This document shows, in pieces, positions 15,835-23,530 of a DNA stretch of 49,151 nucleotides. Both the position numbers and the translations under genes were made by a program. Each line of letters starts with the position of its first letter. Positions within the stretch are counted from its first letter, which is position 1. The stretch covers positions 1 through 49,151 of the forward strand of contig DASSPT010000016.1 in assembly GCA_035699465.1 (NCBI GenBank), given 5' to 3'. The DNA comes from JAICNR01 sp035699465. GTDB lineage: Bacteria; Gemmatimonadota; Gemmatimonadetes; JACCXV01; JAHWKZ01. Below the pieces are notes generated by a model, which saw only the letters and a list, made by a program, of their open reading frames with translations, had not been told where the DNA came from and did no database searches.

Positions 15835-17538
15835 CTACAAACGGTTTTCTCGGGGGCGGGAGGGGGAGCCGGACCGCTTTTCGCGCCGATCGCCGAGCAG
15901 GATGCTTCCCACGAGCGCCAGGCCGCCGAAAGCGGCGCCGAGGAAACACAGGATCGCGAGGCCGGGATAGCCCAGGATCGTGAACGTCGTGCGCACCTGC
16001 ATGAGGAGCGCGGCGCCCACGATCAAGGCGGCGAGCACGAGTCCCATCGCGATGCGGTTGGCCACCTTCTGGAAGCCCTCCACGATGGTTCGCTCGTCGA
16101 TCGCCTCGACCCGGATCGCGAGATCGTTCTCCGCGACACGATCGAGGATCTTGTTGGCGCGCGCCGGCAGACGCTGGACGAAGTCGAAGATCTCGAGCGC
16201 CGCGGTCGAGATGTTCCCCGGCGAGAACTCCTTCCGCATGCGCCGCGCCAGGAGCTCCGCGGCGTTCTCGCGGATCGAAGCGTTCGGATCGAAGTCGGGC
16301 GCCAGCGCGCGCCCCACCGCGTCGAGGTTGAGGAGCGTCTTGCCGAGCATCGTCAGCTCGCTGGGAACCCTCACGCCCGCGCTTCCGGCGATGTGGGCGA
16401 TCTGCATGACGATCGAGCCGACTTCGATGTCCTCCACCCGGGCGCCGTGGTAGCGCTGGACGATGTCCTCCACGCGGCGCCGGTACTCCGACGGGTCGTG
16501 GAGCTCGTCGACGACCTGCCCGATATCGAGCGCCACCTGCGCCGCCTCCCCACCCTTGCCCTCCCCGACGGCGACGACCAGCCGCAGGAGATCGCTCCGC
16601 ATGTCGTCCGGAATCCGGCCGACCATGCCGAGATCGATGAGCGCGACGTGCCCATCGTCGGTCAGGAAGATGTTGCCGGGGTGCGGGTCGGCGTGGAACC
16701 GGCCGTCCACGAGGATCTGCTTCAGGTAGGCCCTGAACAGCTGATCCGCGAGCCGCTCGCCGTCCATCTCGAGACGCGCCACGGGAGAGATGTCCGTGAC
16801 CTTGCGTCCGCGCACGAGCTCCATCGTCAGCACGCGGTCGGTCGTGTAGTCGTGGATCGGCTGCGGTACGTAGAGGAGGTCGAATTCCGCGAGCTGCCCG
16901 GCCAGCTGCTCGAGGTTCGCGGCCTCGGCCCGGTAGTCCAGCTCGCGCACGAGCGAGCCGCCGAACTCGCGGATCATTCCCTCCAGGTTATAGCGCCGGC
17001 CCCATTCCGTGTGCTTGTCGAGGAGCGAGGCCACGCTGCCCAGCGCCTCGAGGTCTTCGCGGATGCGGTCGCGGATCCCGGGCCGCTGCACCTTGACCGC
17101 CACCGGCCGCCCATCCCTGAGCGCGGCGGCGTGGACCTGGCCGAGCGAGGCGGACGCCAGCGGCTCGGCGTCGAAGGTCAGGAACGCCTTGCTGATCCGC
17201 ACCCCGAGCTGCTCTTCGACGGCCCGTTCGACGATCTCGAAGGGCAGCGGCTCGACCCGATCCTGGAGGCGCGCGAGGGCCTCGAGATAGGGCGGCGGGA
17301 GGAGATCGGCGCGGGTGGAGAGGATCTGGCCCAGCTTGACGAACGTGGGCCCCATCGCCTCGAGATCGGAAGCCAGCTGCTCGGCCCTGGCCGCTGCGTC
17401 GCCCTCGAGGACGGGCTCGCCCTTGAGCTCGGGGGCGATCCCGGCCTGCTCGACGAGGTCGGAGCGCCCGTACTTCCAGAGGAGACGCGCGATCTCCCCG
17501 AAGCGCTCCAGGCGGGCGACCCCTTCGGCCAGCTTCAT
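15835..17538 (-). CDS. ABC1/UbiB family atypical protein kinase
   Basis: A 567-aa member of the ABC1/ADCK/UbiB family linked to isoprenoid-quinone biosynthesis or membrane lipid control. The family KxGQ motif is present (FVKLGQILSTRADLLPP near residue 68). The Ala-rich nucleotide loop reads LASASLGQVHAA, VAVKVQRPGI supplies the ATP-site Lys, and HADPHPGNIFL (near 280-287) and LIDLGMVG give the catalytic and metal residues. Two C-terminal hydrophobic helices (about 500-555) anchor it in the inner membrane. ATG 17538 (MKLAEGVARLERFGEI) is used; the frame is open further upstream without family similarity. Confidence 0.9.
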   Translation of the reverse strand: MKLAEGVARLERFGEIARLLWKYGRSDLVEQAGIAPELKGEPVLEGDAAARAEQLASDLEAMGPTFVKLGQILSTRADLLPPPYLEALARLQDRVEPLPFEIVERAVEEQLGVRISKAFLTFDAEPLASASLGQVHAAALRDGRPVAVKVQRPGIRDRIREDLEALGSVASLLDKHTEWGRRYNLEGMIREFGGSLVRELDYRAEAANLEQLAGQLAEFDLLYVPQPIHDYTTDRVLTMELVRGRKVTDISPVARLEMDGERLADQLFRAYLKQILVDGRFHADPHPGNIFLTDDGHVALIDLGMVGRIPDDMRSDLLRLVVAVGEGKGGEAAQVALDIGQVVDELHDPSEYRRRVEDIVQRYHGARVEDIEVGSIVMQIAHIAGSAGVRVPSELTMLGKTLLNLDAVGRALAPDFDPNASIRENAAELLARRMRKEFSPGNISTAALEIFDFVQRLPARANKILDRVAENDLAIRVEAIDERTIVEGFQKVANRIAMGLVLAALIVGAALLMQVRTTFTILGYPGLAILCFLGAAFGGLALVGSILLGDRREKRSGSPSRPRENRL

Positions 17539-17549
17539 GTGGGGAGAGA

Positions 17550-17771
17550 CTAGAGTCCCCGGATCATCGCCGCCGCCTGGCGGGCGCGGCTGCGGCGCTC
17601 GATGGGGGTCGCCCCGCTCTCGATCCATTCGGCGAGCTCCCGGCGGCCGGAGAGCGTAAGCCGCTCGTAGGCCTGTTCGATCCGGGCGTCGCTCGAGAGG
17701 AAGGCCCCCAGCTCGGACGGTACGTGGCGCATCGGGTGCGGGATCGTGCGGGTATCGGATATCCCTAGCAT
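17550..17771 (-). CDS. YdeI/OmpD-associated (OmdA-like) small protein
   Basis: A 73-aa protein matching only the C-terminal YdeI/OmdA block: VPSELGAFLSSDARIEQAYERL, RRELAEWIESGATPIERRSRA and a final Met-Ile-Arg tail. Full YdeI proteins carry an additional N-terminal domain, absent here, so this is a stand-alone version. ATG 17771 has GGGAGGA upstream. It ends 12 bp before the UbiB-like start, suggesting an operon. Biochemical role unknown. Confidence 0.72.
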   Translation of the reverse strand: MLGISDTRTIPHPMRHVPSELGAFLSSDARIEQAYERLTLSGRRELAEWIESGATPIERRSRARQAAAMIRGL

Positions 17772-17866
17772 GCGTCCTCCCGTGGGTGGAGTGGACTCTC
17801 AGGGTATCCGAACGGACCTGCGCTTACAGTCAGGCGGCTTACCGAAGGGCGAGGGGGGGCGGCCGG

Positions 17867-19201
17867 TCAGACCACCCCGAAGGCGAGCATCGCGTCGGCG
17901 ACCTTCAGGAAGCCCGCCACGTTGGCCCCGCGCACGTAGTCGACCCAGCCGTCGGACCCGTACCCGTGCTCGACGCACCGCTCGTGGATCTGTCGCATGA
18001 TGGCGCGGAGGCGCTCGTCGACCTCCTCGCGCGTCCAGCTCATCCGCATCGCGTTCTGCGCCATCTCGAGGCCGGAGATCGCCACCCCGCCCGCGTTGGC
18101 GGCCTTGCCGGGTGCGTGCGACACCCGGGCGGCCTCGAACACCTTCGAGGCTTCGTACGTCACGGGCATGTTCGCCCCTTCGCTGACGAGCCGGCAGCCG
18201 TTCGCGATCAGCGTCCGCGCGTCGTCGACGTCCAGCTCGTTCTGGGTGGCGCAGGGGAATGCCAGGTCGCAGGGCACCGACCACGGCGTCTGGCGCGCGT
18301 GGAAGGCGGCCCCCCACTCGCGGGCGTACTCCTCGAGACCGCCGTGCCGCGCGGTCTTGAGCTCCTCCACCCAGCGCACCTTCTCGAGCGTCATTCCGCC
18401 GGGGTCGTGCACGTAGCCGTGGCGGTCCGACATCGTGACGACGCGGGCACCCATCTCGATCAGCTTCTCGGCCGTGTACTGGGCCACGTTCCCGGATCCC
18501 GAGATCGCGCACGTCTTGCCCTCCAGCACCTCGTCGGCGCGGGCCAGGATCTCGCGCGCGAAGTAGACGCAGCCGTACCCCGTGGCCTCGGTGCGCAGCG
18601 GGCTCCCGCCGTAGGCGGGACCCTTGCCGGTCAGCGCCCCGCTCCACTCGTTCTGGATCCGCTTGTACTGCCCGAACAGGTACCCGACCTCCCGGGATCC
18701 GACGCCGATGTCGCCGGCCGGGATGTCGACGTCCTTGCCGATGTAACGGGCGAGACCCGTCATGAACGACTGACAGAAGCGCATGACCTCGTCGTCCGAG
18801 CGGCCCTTCGGGTCGAAGTCGGCGCCGCCCTTGCCGCCGCCCATGGGGAGGGTCGTCAGGCTGTTCTTGAAGGTCTGCTCGAAGCCGAGGAACTTGAGGA
18901 TCGAAAGATTGACGCTGGGATCGAATCGCAGCCCGCCCTTGTAGGGGCCGATCGCGTTGTTGAACTGGACCCGGTAGCCGCGATTGACCTGGATCGCCCC
19001 GTCGTCGTCCTCCCAGACCACCCGGAACATGATCACGCGATCGGGCTCGACCATGCGCTCGAGGATGCGCGCCCGGACGTAGCGCTCGTCCGCCGTCACC
19101 ACCGGCAGGACCTTCTCGACGAACTCGCGGACGGCCTGATGGAATTCGGGCTCCCCCGGGTTCCTTCGCGTGACGTCGGACATGAACCCGTCGAGATCCA
19201 T
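17867..19201 (-). CDS. gdhA: NADP-specific glutamate dehydrogenase
   Basis: Catalyses reductive amination of 2-oxoglutarate to glutamate with NADPH, assimilating ammonium. The 444-aa length is normal for the hexameric small-subunit enzyme. Diagnostic blocks are GYRVQFNNAIGPYKGGLRF, PMGGGKGGADFDPKGRSD with the catalytic Lys, PAGDIGVGSREVGYLFG, TEATGYG, the Rossmann motif SGSGNVAQY and ANAGGVAISGLEMAQN. ATG 19201 agrees with the family N-terminus. The 95 bp after its stop up to the OmdA-like gene show no convincing terminator. Confidence 0.96.
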   Translation of the reverse strand: MDLDGFMSDVTRRNPGEPEFHQAVREFVEKVLPVVTADERYVRARILERMVEPDRVIMFRVVWEDDDGAIQVNRGYRVQFNNAIGPYKGGLRFDPSVNLSILKFLGFEQTFKNSLTTLPMGGGKGGADFDPKGRSDDEVMRFCQSFMTGLARYIGKDVDIPAGDIGVGSREVGYLFGQYKRIQNEWSGALTGKGPAYGGSPLRTEATGYGCVYFAREILARADEVLEGKTCAISGSGNVAQYTAEKLIEMGARVVTMSDRHGYVHDPGGMTLEKVRWVEELKTARHGGLEEYAREWGAAFHARQTPWSVPCDLAFPCATQNELDVDDARTLIANGCRLVSEGANMPVTYEASKVFEAARVSHAPGKAANAGGVAISGLEMAQNAMRMSWTREEVDERLRAIMRQIHERCVEHGYGSDGWVDYVRGANVAGFLKVADAMLAFGVV

Positions 19202-19247
19202 GACCGGGGAACTTACATCCGTTCCGGTCCCATTCGGAAGCGCAGGC

Positions 19248-19964
19248 CTACATCCCGCAGACGTGGTCGAGCGCGTGGAAGCCGGGCACGTAGTGGAGCG
19301 CGCCCTCCTCCTCGTCGTACCAGTTGCACTGGAGGCGGCGCTCGAACAGGAGCCTGCCGCACCCCGCGCACTCGTTGTCGTTCTCGCACGGGCAGCAGAC
19401 GGGGAGCACGCGGGGCTCGGCGCTTCCGCGTGGATCGAGGCAGGCGCCCCGCCACTCGCCGCACTCAGGGCAACGCTCGAGTCCTTTGGGCACCCCGTCC
19501 TCGCTATCCCCCGCCAGCTCGGCGGCCTCCTCCGGGGAGGGCGACCAGCCCCCGCGCGCCGGATCGCACCAGATCGTCCGCTCTCCCTGGCGGCAGGCGT
19601 ACTCGCGCAGCCGCTCGGCCCGTTCCGGCAGCCCGGCGTCCGACGGCAGGACCTCGCACGGCGCCAGCTTGCCCACCGCGACCGCGAGCTCGCGCGGCTC
19701 GGCGCGGGCCGGCAGCACCGAGCCGTCGGTCCGGAGCCACAGGCAGCTGTCGGGGGTCAGGAGGAAGTAGGTCGGCAGGCGGTTCGCCTCCGCCTGGCGG
19801 AAGGCCACGTTGAGCTGGCTGTAGAGGGGCCACTCGCGGGGCAGGAGCAGGATGTGGAACAGCTCGGGCTCGATCCGCGTCGCCAGGTACGGCGCGACGT
19901 CGAAGGCGGGAAGCAGCAGGCTCAGGCCGACCGGCGGGCTGTCGCTCCGATGGCTGGGGATCAC
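19248..19964 (-). CDS. Cys-rich protein of unknown function, paralogue A
   Basis: A 238-aa protein in no family I recognise. The N-terminal half has the motif FDVAPYLATRIE and a hydrophobic segment around PTYFLLTPDSCLWL. The C-terminal third is Cys-rich: CPECGEWRGACLDP, then VCCPCENDNECAGCG, and a terminal NWYDEEEGALHYVPGF ending in HVC. These look like two metal-binding ribbons. The product of 21219-21932 is clearly homologous over its full length. Start GTG 19964 is chosen because GAGGAG lies 5 nt upstream and the length then equals the paralogue's. It ends 46 bp before gdhA and may be cotranscribed with it. Confidence 0.7.
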   Translation of the reverse strand: MIPSHRSDSPPVGLSLLLPAFDVAPYLATRIEPELFHILLLPREWPLYSQLNVAFRQAEANRLPTYFLLTPDSCLWLRTDGSVLPARAEPRELAVAVGKLAPCEVLPSDAGLPERAERLREYACRQGERTIWCDPARGGWSPSPEEAAELAGDSEDGVPKGLERCPECGEWRGACLDPRGSAEPRVLPVCCPCENDNECAGCGRLLFERRLQCNWYDEEEGALHYVPGFHALDHVCGM

Positions 19965-19978
19965 AGGGGCTCCTCGGC

Positions 19979-20003
19979 GCGGGGGTCCGTTACGAACCCC
20001 CGC
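19979..20003 (-). terminator. 8-bp GC-rich hairpin between beta-barrel gene and paralogue A
   Basis: GCGGGGGT (19979-19986) pairs with ACCCCCGC (19996-20003) around a 9-nt loop. It lies between two same-strand genes, just upstream of paralogue A's ribosome-binding site. No U-tract follows, so it may be a weak terminator or a leader hairpin. Confidence 0.4.
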
Positions 20004-20084
20004 AGCCTGGGAGCGGGGCGTCACCCGGCCGTCACTTCCGGGGCGTGCCGGTCGCGCCGGGCGTCACCCGCTCGACCGTCGCGC

Positions 20085-20774
20085 TCAGAACGTGTAGGCC
20101 AGTCCCGCGAGGAGCCGGAGCACGCCCAGAGTCGACGGCTCGTCGAACGTGTCGCCGCCGACCCGGTAGGCACTCTTGCCGTCGAACGGGTTCCCGATCG
20201 TCGACCGGTCGATCTCGACCTTGAAGCCCATGCGCGGCGACGCCGCGAACCGCATCCCGATCCCGGTGGACGCCCCCCATCGCACCTGCGTCTCCTCCTC
20301 GGCCCCGATTTCGCCGCCGGCGTTCTCGTCGAGCGCCCACATGCCGAGGTTCACGCCCAGGAGGAGGTAGGGCGAGATCGGCGCGTCGCGCGGCATGATG
20401 TGGCGCACGATCGCGAGCTGCGCCAGCACCAGATTCACGTCGGCCAGGCCCTCCTCGTCGAGTTCGTCCGAGTCGTCCCCGGAGTCGTCCTGGAACTCGA
20501 TCTCCGTGCCGGACCAATCGGCGCTGAGTCGCACCTCGGAGAGATCCCACTTCGAGAGCGAGATCGACCCGCCGATCGTGGGCGAGGTCTTCGCGACGAG
20601 CTCGCGCTCCCCGCCGTCCGCCCGCTGCTCCAGGAACTCCGTGAAGATCGATCCTCCGACATGCGCTCCGACCGTGACTTCCAGCGGCCCCTGCGCATGC
20701 CCCGGCGCCGCGCCCGCCGCCGACACGACCAGCGCGACCGCCCCGGTGCCGACCCAAGACCATGCTCTGCTCAT
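20085..20774 (-). CDS. Outer membrane beta-barrel protein
   Basis: A 229-aa exported protein. A signal peptide of about 27 residues ends in GHAQG. The mature chain alternates short amphipathic strands (VTVGAHVGGSIF, TIGGSISLSKWDL, VRLSADWSGTEIEF, ISPYLLLGVNLGMWAL, GASTGIGMRFAASP, MGFKVEIDRS) with acidic loops. It ends in LAGLAYTF, a C-terminal Phe being the usual BAM-recognition signal. This is the pattern of an 8-10-stranded outer membrane barrel (OmpA/OmpW-like). ATG 20774 is preferred, with GGAGG just upstream; ATG 20798 is also in frame. No function can be assigned. Confidence 0.78.
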   Translation of the reverse strand: MSRAWSWVGTGAVALVVSAAGAAPGHAQGPLEVTVGAHVGGSIFTEFLEQRADGGERELVAKTSPTIGGSISLSKWDLSEVRLSADWSGTEIEFQDDSGDDSDELDEEGLADVNLVLAQLAIVRHIMPRDAPISPYLLLGVNLGMWALDENAGGEIGAEEETQVRWGASTGIGMRFAASPRMGFKVEIDRSTIGNPFDGKSAYRVGGDTFDEPSTLGVLRLLAGLAYTF

Positions 20775-20887
20775 AGGCCTCCTGAGGGGAATGTCCACCG
20801 CGCTCCTCGTGGAGCGCGGAACGAATCTGGCGCGGGGGCCGGGGAATCCGCCATACCATTTCGAGGGTGAATCGGTGGGGTGGTCCG

Positions 20888-21193
20888 TCAGTCGGGAGGG
20901 AGGTCGACCTTCCGCCGGGCCGGATCGGGATTCTCGCGGTAGAGGATCGCGATCCGGCCGATCTGGCCGGCCAGCTCCGAGGCGGTCCGCACGGCGAGCG
21001 CGGCCGCCGCCCGGGCGCGCTCCTCCCGGTCGCCGGGAAGCCGGACCTTGATCAGCTCGCGCGCTTCGAGCGCGTCGTCGACCTCGCGCACGACCGCGTC
21101 GGTCACGCCCGCCCGGCCGACGAGCACCGCGGGCTCCAGGGAGTGCGCCAGGCTCCGAAGACGGCTCCTCTGCCGGCTGGAGAGCGGGCTCAA
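20888..21193 (-). CDS. yhbY: YhbY-like CRM-domain RNA-binding protein
   Basis: A 101-aa protein matching the stand-alone CRM domain of YhbY. It has LSSRQRSRLRSLAHSLEPAVLVGRAG (the GKxG-type loop is GRAG), TDAVVREVDDALEARELIKVRL and a C-terminal IGRIAILYRENPDPARR. YhbY binds pre-50S ribosomal subunits and takes part in ribosome assembly. The start is TTG 21193 with no strong ribosome-binding site. It follows paralogue B by 25 bp, so it may depend on transcription or translation from that gene. Confidence 0.9.
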   Translation of the reverse strand: MSPLSSRQRSRLRSLAHSLEPAVLVGRAGVTDAVVREVDDALEARELIKVRLPGDREERARAAAALAVRTASELAGQIGRIAILYRENPDPARRKVDLPPD

Positions 21194-21218
21194 CCGCGCC
21201 GCGCCCGGCCGACGGCGG

Positions 21219-21932
21219 TCACGCGTCCGCGCAGCGATGCCCGAGCGCGAGCCTGCCCGGCACGTAGCGCAACGCTCCCGCCGCCTCGTCCCACCAGCAC
21301 CCGTGAATCGTGCGCTCGGCGAACGGCTCGTCGCAGCGCGCGCAGCAGGTGGTGTTCAGGCAGCGGCAGTAGACGGGCACCAGCACCGGCGGCCCATCCG
21401 CGGCAGGGTCCAGGCACCAGCCGGTCCATTCGCCGCACTCCTCGCAGCGGCCGAGTCCCGTCGGGATCCCCTCGGGATTCCGTCCCGCGAACTCCTCGAT
21501 CTCCTCGGGGTTCGCCATGCGCCCGCCTCTCAGGCGGTCCGGAGCCGGAACCTCCTCGGCCTGCGACGCCCAGAGCGCCGCCAGGCGCTCGAGCCGCTCG
21601 AGCATCTCCTCCGAGCCGGGGATCTCCGCGCACGGCTCGAGCTCGTGGACCGCGATCCGCGTGTCGACGGGCTGCGTGCGACCCGGTTGGATCCTGCCGT
21701 TCCGCTCGAGCGAGACGCAGGAGTCGTCGTCCAGGACGAGTACGGACTGCAGCCCGTTCCGCGTCGATTGGAGAAACGCGAAATCGAGCAGCTCGTGAAT
21801 CGGCGCGCGCGGCAGGAGCGTGACGTTGCAGAGGTCGGTCTCCAGTCGCGTGGCGAGATACGGGGCGCCGTCGAAGGGCGGCACCGAGTGGGAGAGGTTT
21901 ACGCGGGGCTCGCTGTGGGAGATGGCACCCAT
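21219..21932 (-). CDS. Cys-rich protein of unknown function, paralogue B (downstream of SAM-I riboswitch)
   Basis: A 237-aa homologue of the protein at 19248-19964. Shared elements are FDGAPYLATRLE at about residue 20, LVLDDDSCVSLERNG in the middle, and a Cys-rich C-terminus: CEECGEWTGWCLDP, YCRCLNTTCCARC, CWWDEAAGALRYVPG and a final HRC. The conserved Cys pattern (CxxC, C, CxC, CxxC, C, C) suggests metal binding; no enzyme motif is seen and there is no signal peptide. ATG 21932 has an AAAGGA site upstream. The nearest regulatory element upstream is the riboswitch/terminator at 22167-22319, which would place this gene and yhbY under SAM control if no internal promoter exists. Confidence 0.72.
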   Translation of the reverse strand: MGAISHSEPRVNLSHSVPPFDGAPYLATRLETDLCNVTLLPRAPIHELLDFAFLQSTRNGLQSVLVLDDDSCVSLERNGRIQPGRTQPVDTRIAVHELEPCAEIPGSEEMLERLERLAALWASQAEEVPAPDRLRGGRMANPEEIEEFAGRNPEGIPTGLGRCEECGEWTGWCLDPAADGPPVLVPVYCRCLNTTCCARCDEPFAERTIHGCWWDEAAGALRYVPGRLALGHRCADA

Positions 21933-22166
21933 GGTTTCGTCCTTTCGCTCGCGGGTACGAGGCACCTCCCACGCGCATGGTTCCGGGCGTTGCCCGGGCG
22001 ACGTTGCCACCGCTGCATCCGGACGGATGCGTGGACGGACGGTTGGCGCACGGGTCGTCGAGTCGCGTCTCTCGCCGTGCTCTCCATGCCGGCAGCGGAG
22101 GTGCGGGGCTGCCGTGATGCCTTTCGATCGAGGAGCCGCGGAGGGGCGCGTTTCGCCGCGGGAGCG
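21933..22166. other. 234-bp gap between riboswitch terminator and paralogue B
   Basis: No convincing gene on either strand. On the minus strand GGCAGC...GCTGCC (around 22085-22115) and CGCCCGGGCAACGCCCGG (around 21985-22005) can form small hairpins. A short open frame (about 62 codons) overlapping the start of paralogue B is Arg-rich and lacks a ribosome-binding site. The length is unusual for a riboswitch leader and could be a remnant of a deleted gene. Confidence 0.4.
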
Positions 22167-22190
22167 AAAACCCCTCGCGGGAACGAGGGG
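22167..22190 (-). terminator. Intrinsic terminator of the SAM riboswitch (expression platform)
   Basis: Read on the minus strand, CCCCTCG-TTCCCG-CGAGGGG followed by TTTT: a 7-bp GC-rich stem with a 6-nt loop and a short U-tract. An alternative 8-bp pairing of 22207-22214 (GGGACGAG) with 22180-22187 (CUCGUUCC) would break the terminator stem, giving a plausible antiterminator. Confidence 0.75.
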
Positions 22191-22218
22191 CCCAGGCCGT
22201 TGGTTGCTCGTCCCGAGC

Positions 22219-22319
22219 CGTATCGTCCGATGATCCGGTCTGGCCTGGCACCTTGGCGGCGATCACCAGGTTGCCGTGCGCGTCACGGGGCCAGTTCCCT
22301 CGGCGCAGCTCTCGATACG
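22219..22319 (-). ncRNA. SAM-I (S-box) riboswitch
   Basis: On the minus strand the P1 helix pairs CGTATCG (22313-22319) with CGATACG (22219-22225). Inside are the conserved S-box blocks in order: GAG after P1, GAGGGAACTGGCCC (22288-22301), a GTGA, CGGCAACC (22269-22276) and AAGGTGCCA (22246-22254). These are the SAM-binding core and kink-turn/pseudoknot elements of RF00162-type riboswitches. SAM binding stabilises P1 and normally promotes termination, here at the hairpin 30 nt downstream. Most S-box switches precede methionine or SAM genes; here the first downstream gene is the unknown paralogue B. Confidence 0.87.
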
Positions 22320-22325
22320 CGTCCC

Positions 22326-22354
22326 AATCTGCGGCGCTCCCGCGTGTCAGTCAA
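22326..22354 (-). promoter_or_regulatory. Candidate promoter for the riboswitch transcript
   Basis: On the minus strand TTGACT (22349-22354) is followed after 17 bp by CAGATT (22326-22331). The -35 is good (5 of 6) and the -10 weak (3 of 6). The predicted start near 22319 coincides with the first base pair of riboswitch P1, which supports the call. Confidence 0.5.
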
Positions 22355-22411
22355 ACGCTTCGCGGGGTACCATCGTGTCGGCGGTCGGGACTAGGGTATC
22401 TTGAAGACCAC

Positions 22412-23530
22412 ATGCTTCGCATCCTGCACCTCGCCGACGTCCATATCGGAGCGTCCATGTCCGCGTTCGGCGACGTTGCCGAGGCCCGCCGGCGGAGCCT
22501 GCTCGACGCGTTCCGTCAGCTGCCGGAGCTCGCGCGCCGCGAGGGCGCGCACGCGGTGCTCGTCGCCGGGGACGTCTTCGACCGGCCGGAGCCGGACCCC
22601 GAGTCCCGCGCCGCCGTGGCCGAGACCTTCGCGCGGATCGTCGAGGACGGGCGGCCGGTCTTCGTCGTGCCGGGGAACCACGACTCCTCCACGCTCCTGC
22701 GACATCCCTGGGCGGAGCCGCTCGGCGGGGCGCGCGTCTTCCTCGGACCGACGTTCGAGCGCCAGTCCGTGGAGACCGCCGGCGGGCCGCTGCACGTCTA
22801 CGGGCTGGCCTACGACCTGGGACGGGAAGACTCGCCGCTGTCGACGTTCGCCCGCGCGGATCTGCCCGGCGTCCACGTGGTCCTCCTGCATGGCTCCGTC
22901 GACTTCTCTCCCCACTGGAAGATCGGCAGGAACGCGCTGCGACTCCCGATCGAGGCGCTGGCCGCGCTCGACTGCGACTACGTAGCGCTCGGCGACTACC
23001 ATGGCTTCCGACCGCCGGAGCGGTTTCGCGAGGGCGTGCGGGCCTGCTATCCCGGCTCGTTCGCGGCGGTCGACGTCTCCGAGACGGGGCCGCGCGGGTA
23101 CGTCGTGGCGGAGCTCGAGCCGGGCGGCGCTGCGCGCGTCCTCCACCGCCCGTCCGCCGTGCCGCACCTGGCCGATGTCGGCGACGTGGACCTGGGGGGC
23201 GCCGCCGACCAGGAGGAGGTCATGCGGCGGATCGCGGAGCGGGCCGTTCCGGGGACGCTCCCGCTCGTCCGGCTGACGGGCGTCCCGGACTTCCCCGTGG
23301 ATTCCGACGTGATCGCCCGCCGGCTCGTCGAGCGATTCGGGTTCGGGCGCGTGATCGACGCGTCCACCTACTACGCCAACGCACGGCTCGACCGGATCGC
23401 GGAGGAGGACACGGTCGCCGCCCACGTCGTGCGGCTCGCGCGCCGGCGCATCGCGGCGGCGGCGGACGACGACAAGGCGGTCGTCGAGCGCGCCCTCCGG
23501 ATCGCGCTGCGCGCTCTGGAGGTGACGTGA
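22412..23530 (+). CDS. SbcD/YhaO-like DNA repair exonuclease (metallophosphoesterase)
   Basis: A 372-aa calcineurin-like phosphoesterase of the Mre11/SbcD type. It shows ILHLADVHIGAS (motif I Asp-x-His), VAGDVFDRPEPD, VVPGNHDSS, VLLHGSV and DCDYVALGDYHGF, the five two-metal nuclease motifs in order. The C-terminal cap is short, as in Bacillus YhaO. It would act with the downstream SMC-like ATPase in processing DNA ends. ATG 22412 starts right at the family N-terminus (MLRILHLADVH). The stop overlaps the partner's GTG (GTGA, 23527-23530). It is divergent from the SAM riboswitch with about 90 bp between. Confidence 0.9.
   Translation: MLRILHLADVHIGASMSAFGDVAEARRRSLLDAFRQLPELARREGAHAVLVAGDVFDRPEPDPESRAAVAETFARIVEDGRPVFVVPGNHDSSTLLRHPWAEPLGGARVFLGPTFERQSVETAGGPLHVYGLAYDLGREDSPLSTFARADLPGVHVVLLHGSVDFSPHWKIGRNALRLPIEALAALDCDYVALGDYHGFRPPERFREGVRACYPGSFAAVDVSETGPRGYVVAELEPGGAARVLHRPSAVPHLADVGDVDLGGAADQEEVMRRIAERAVPGTLPLVRLTGVPDFPVDSDVIARRLVERFGFGRVIDASTYYANARLDRIAEEDTVAAHVVRLARRRIAAAADDDKAVVERALRIALRALEVT

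Noticed and set aside
21899..22087. Possible 62-codon leader peptide upstream of paralogue B
   Set aside because: Arg-rich with no ribosome-binding site and overlaps the real start of paralogue B in another frame.
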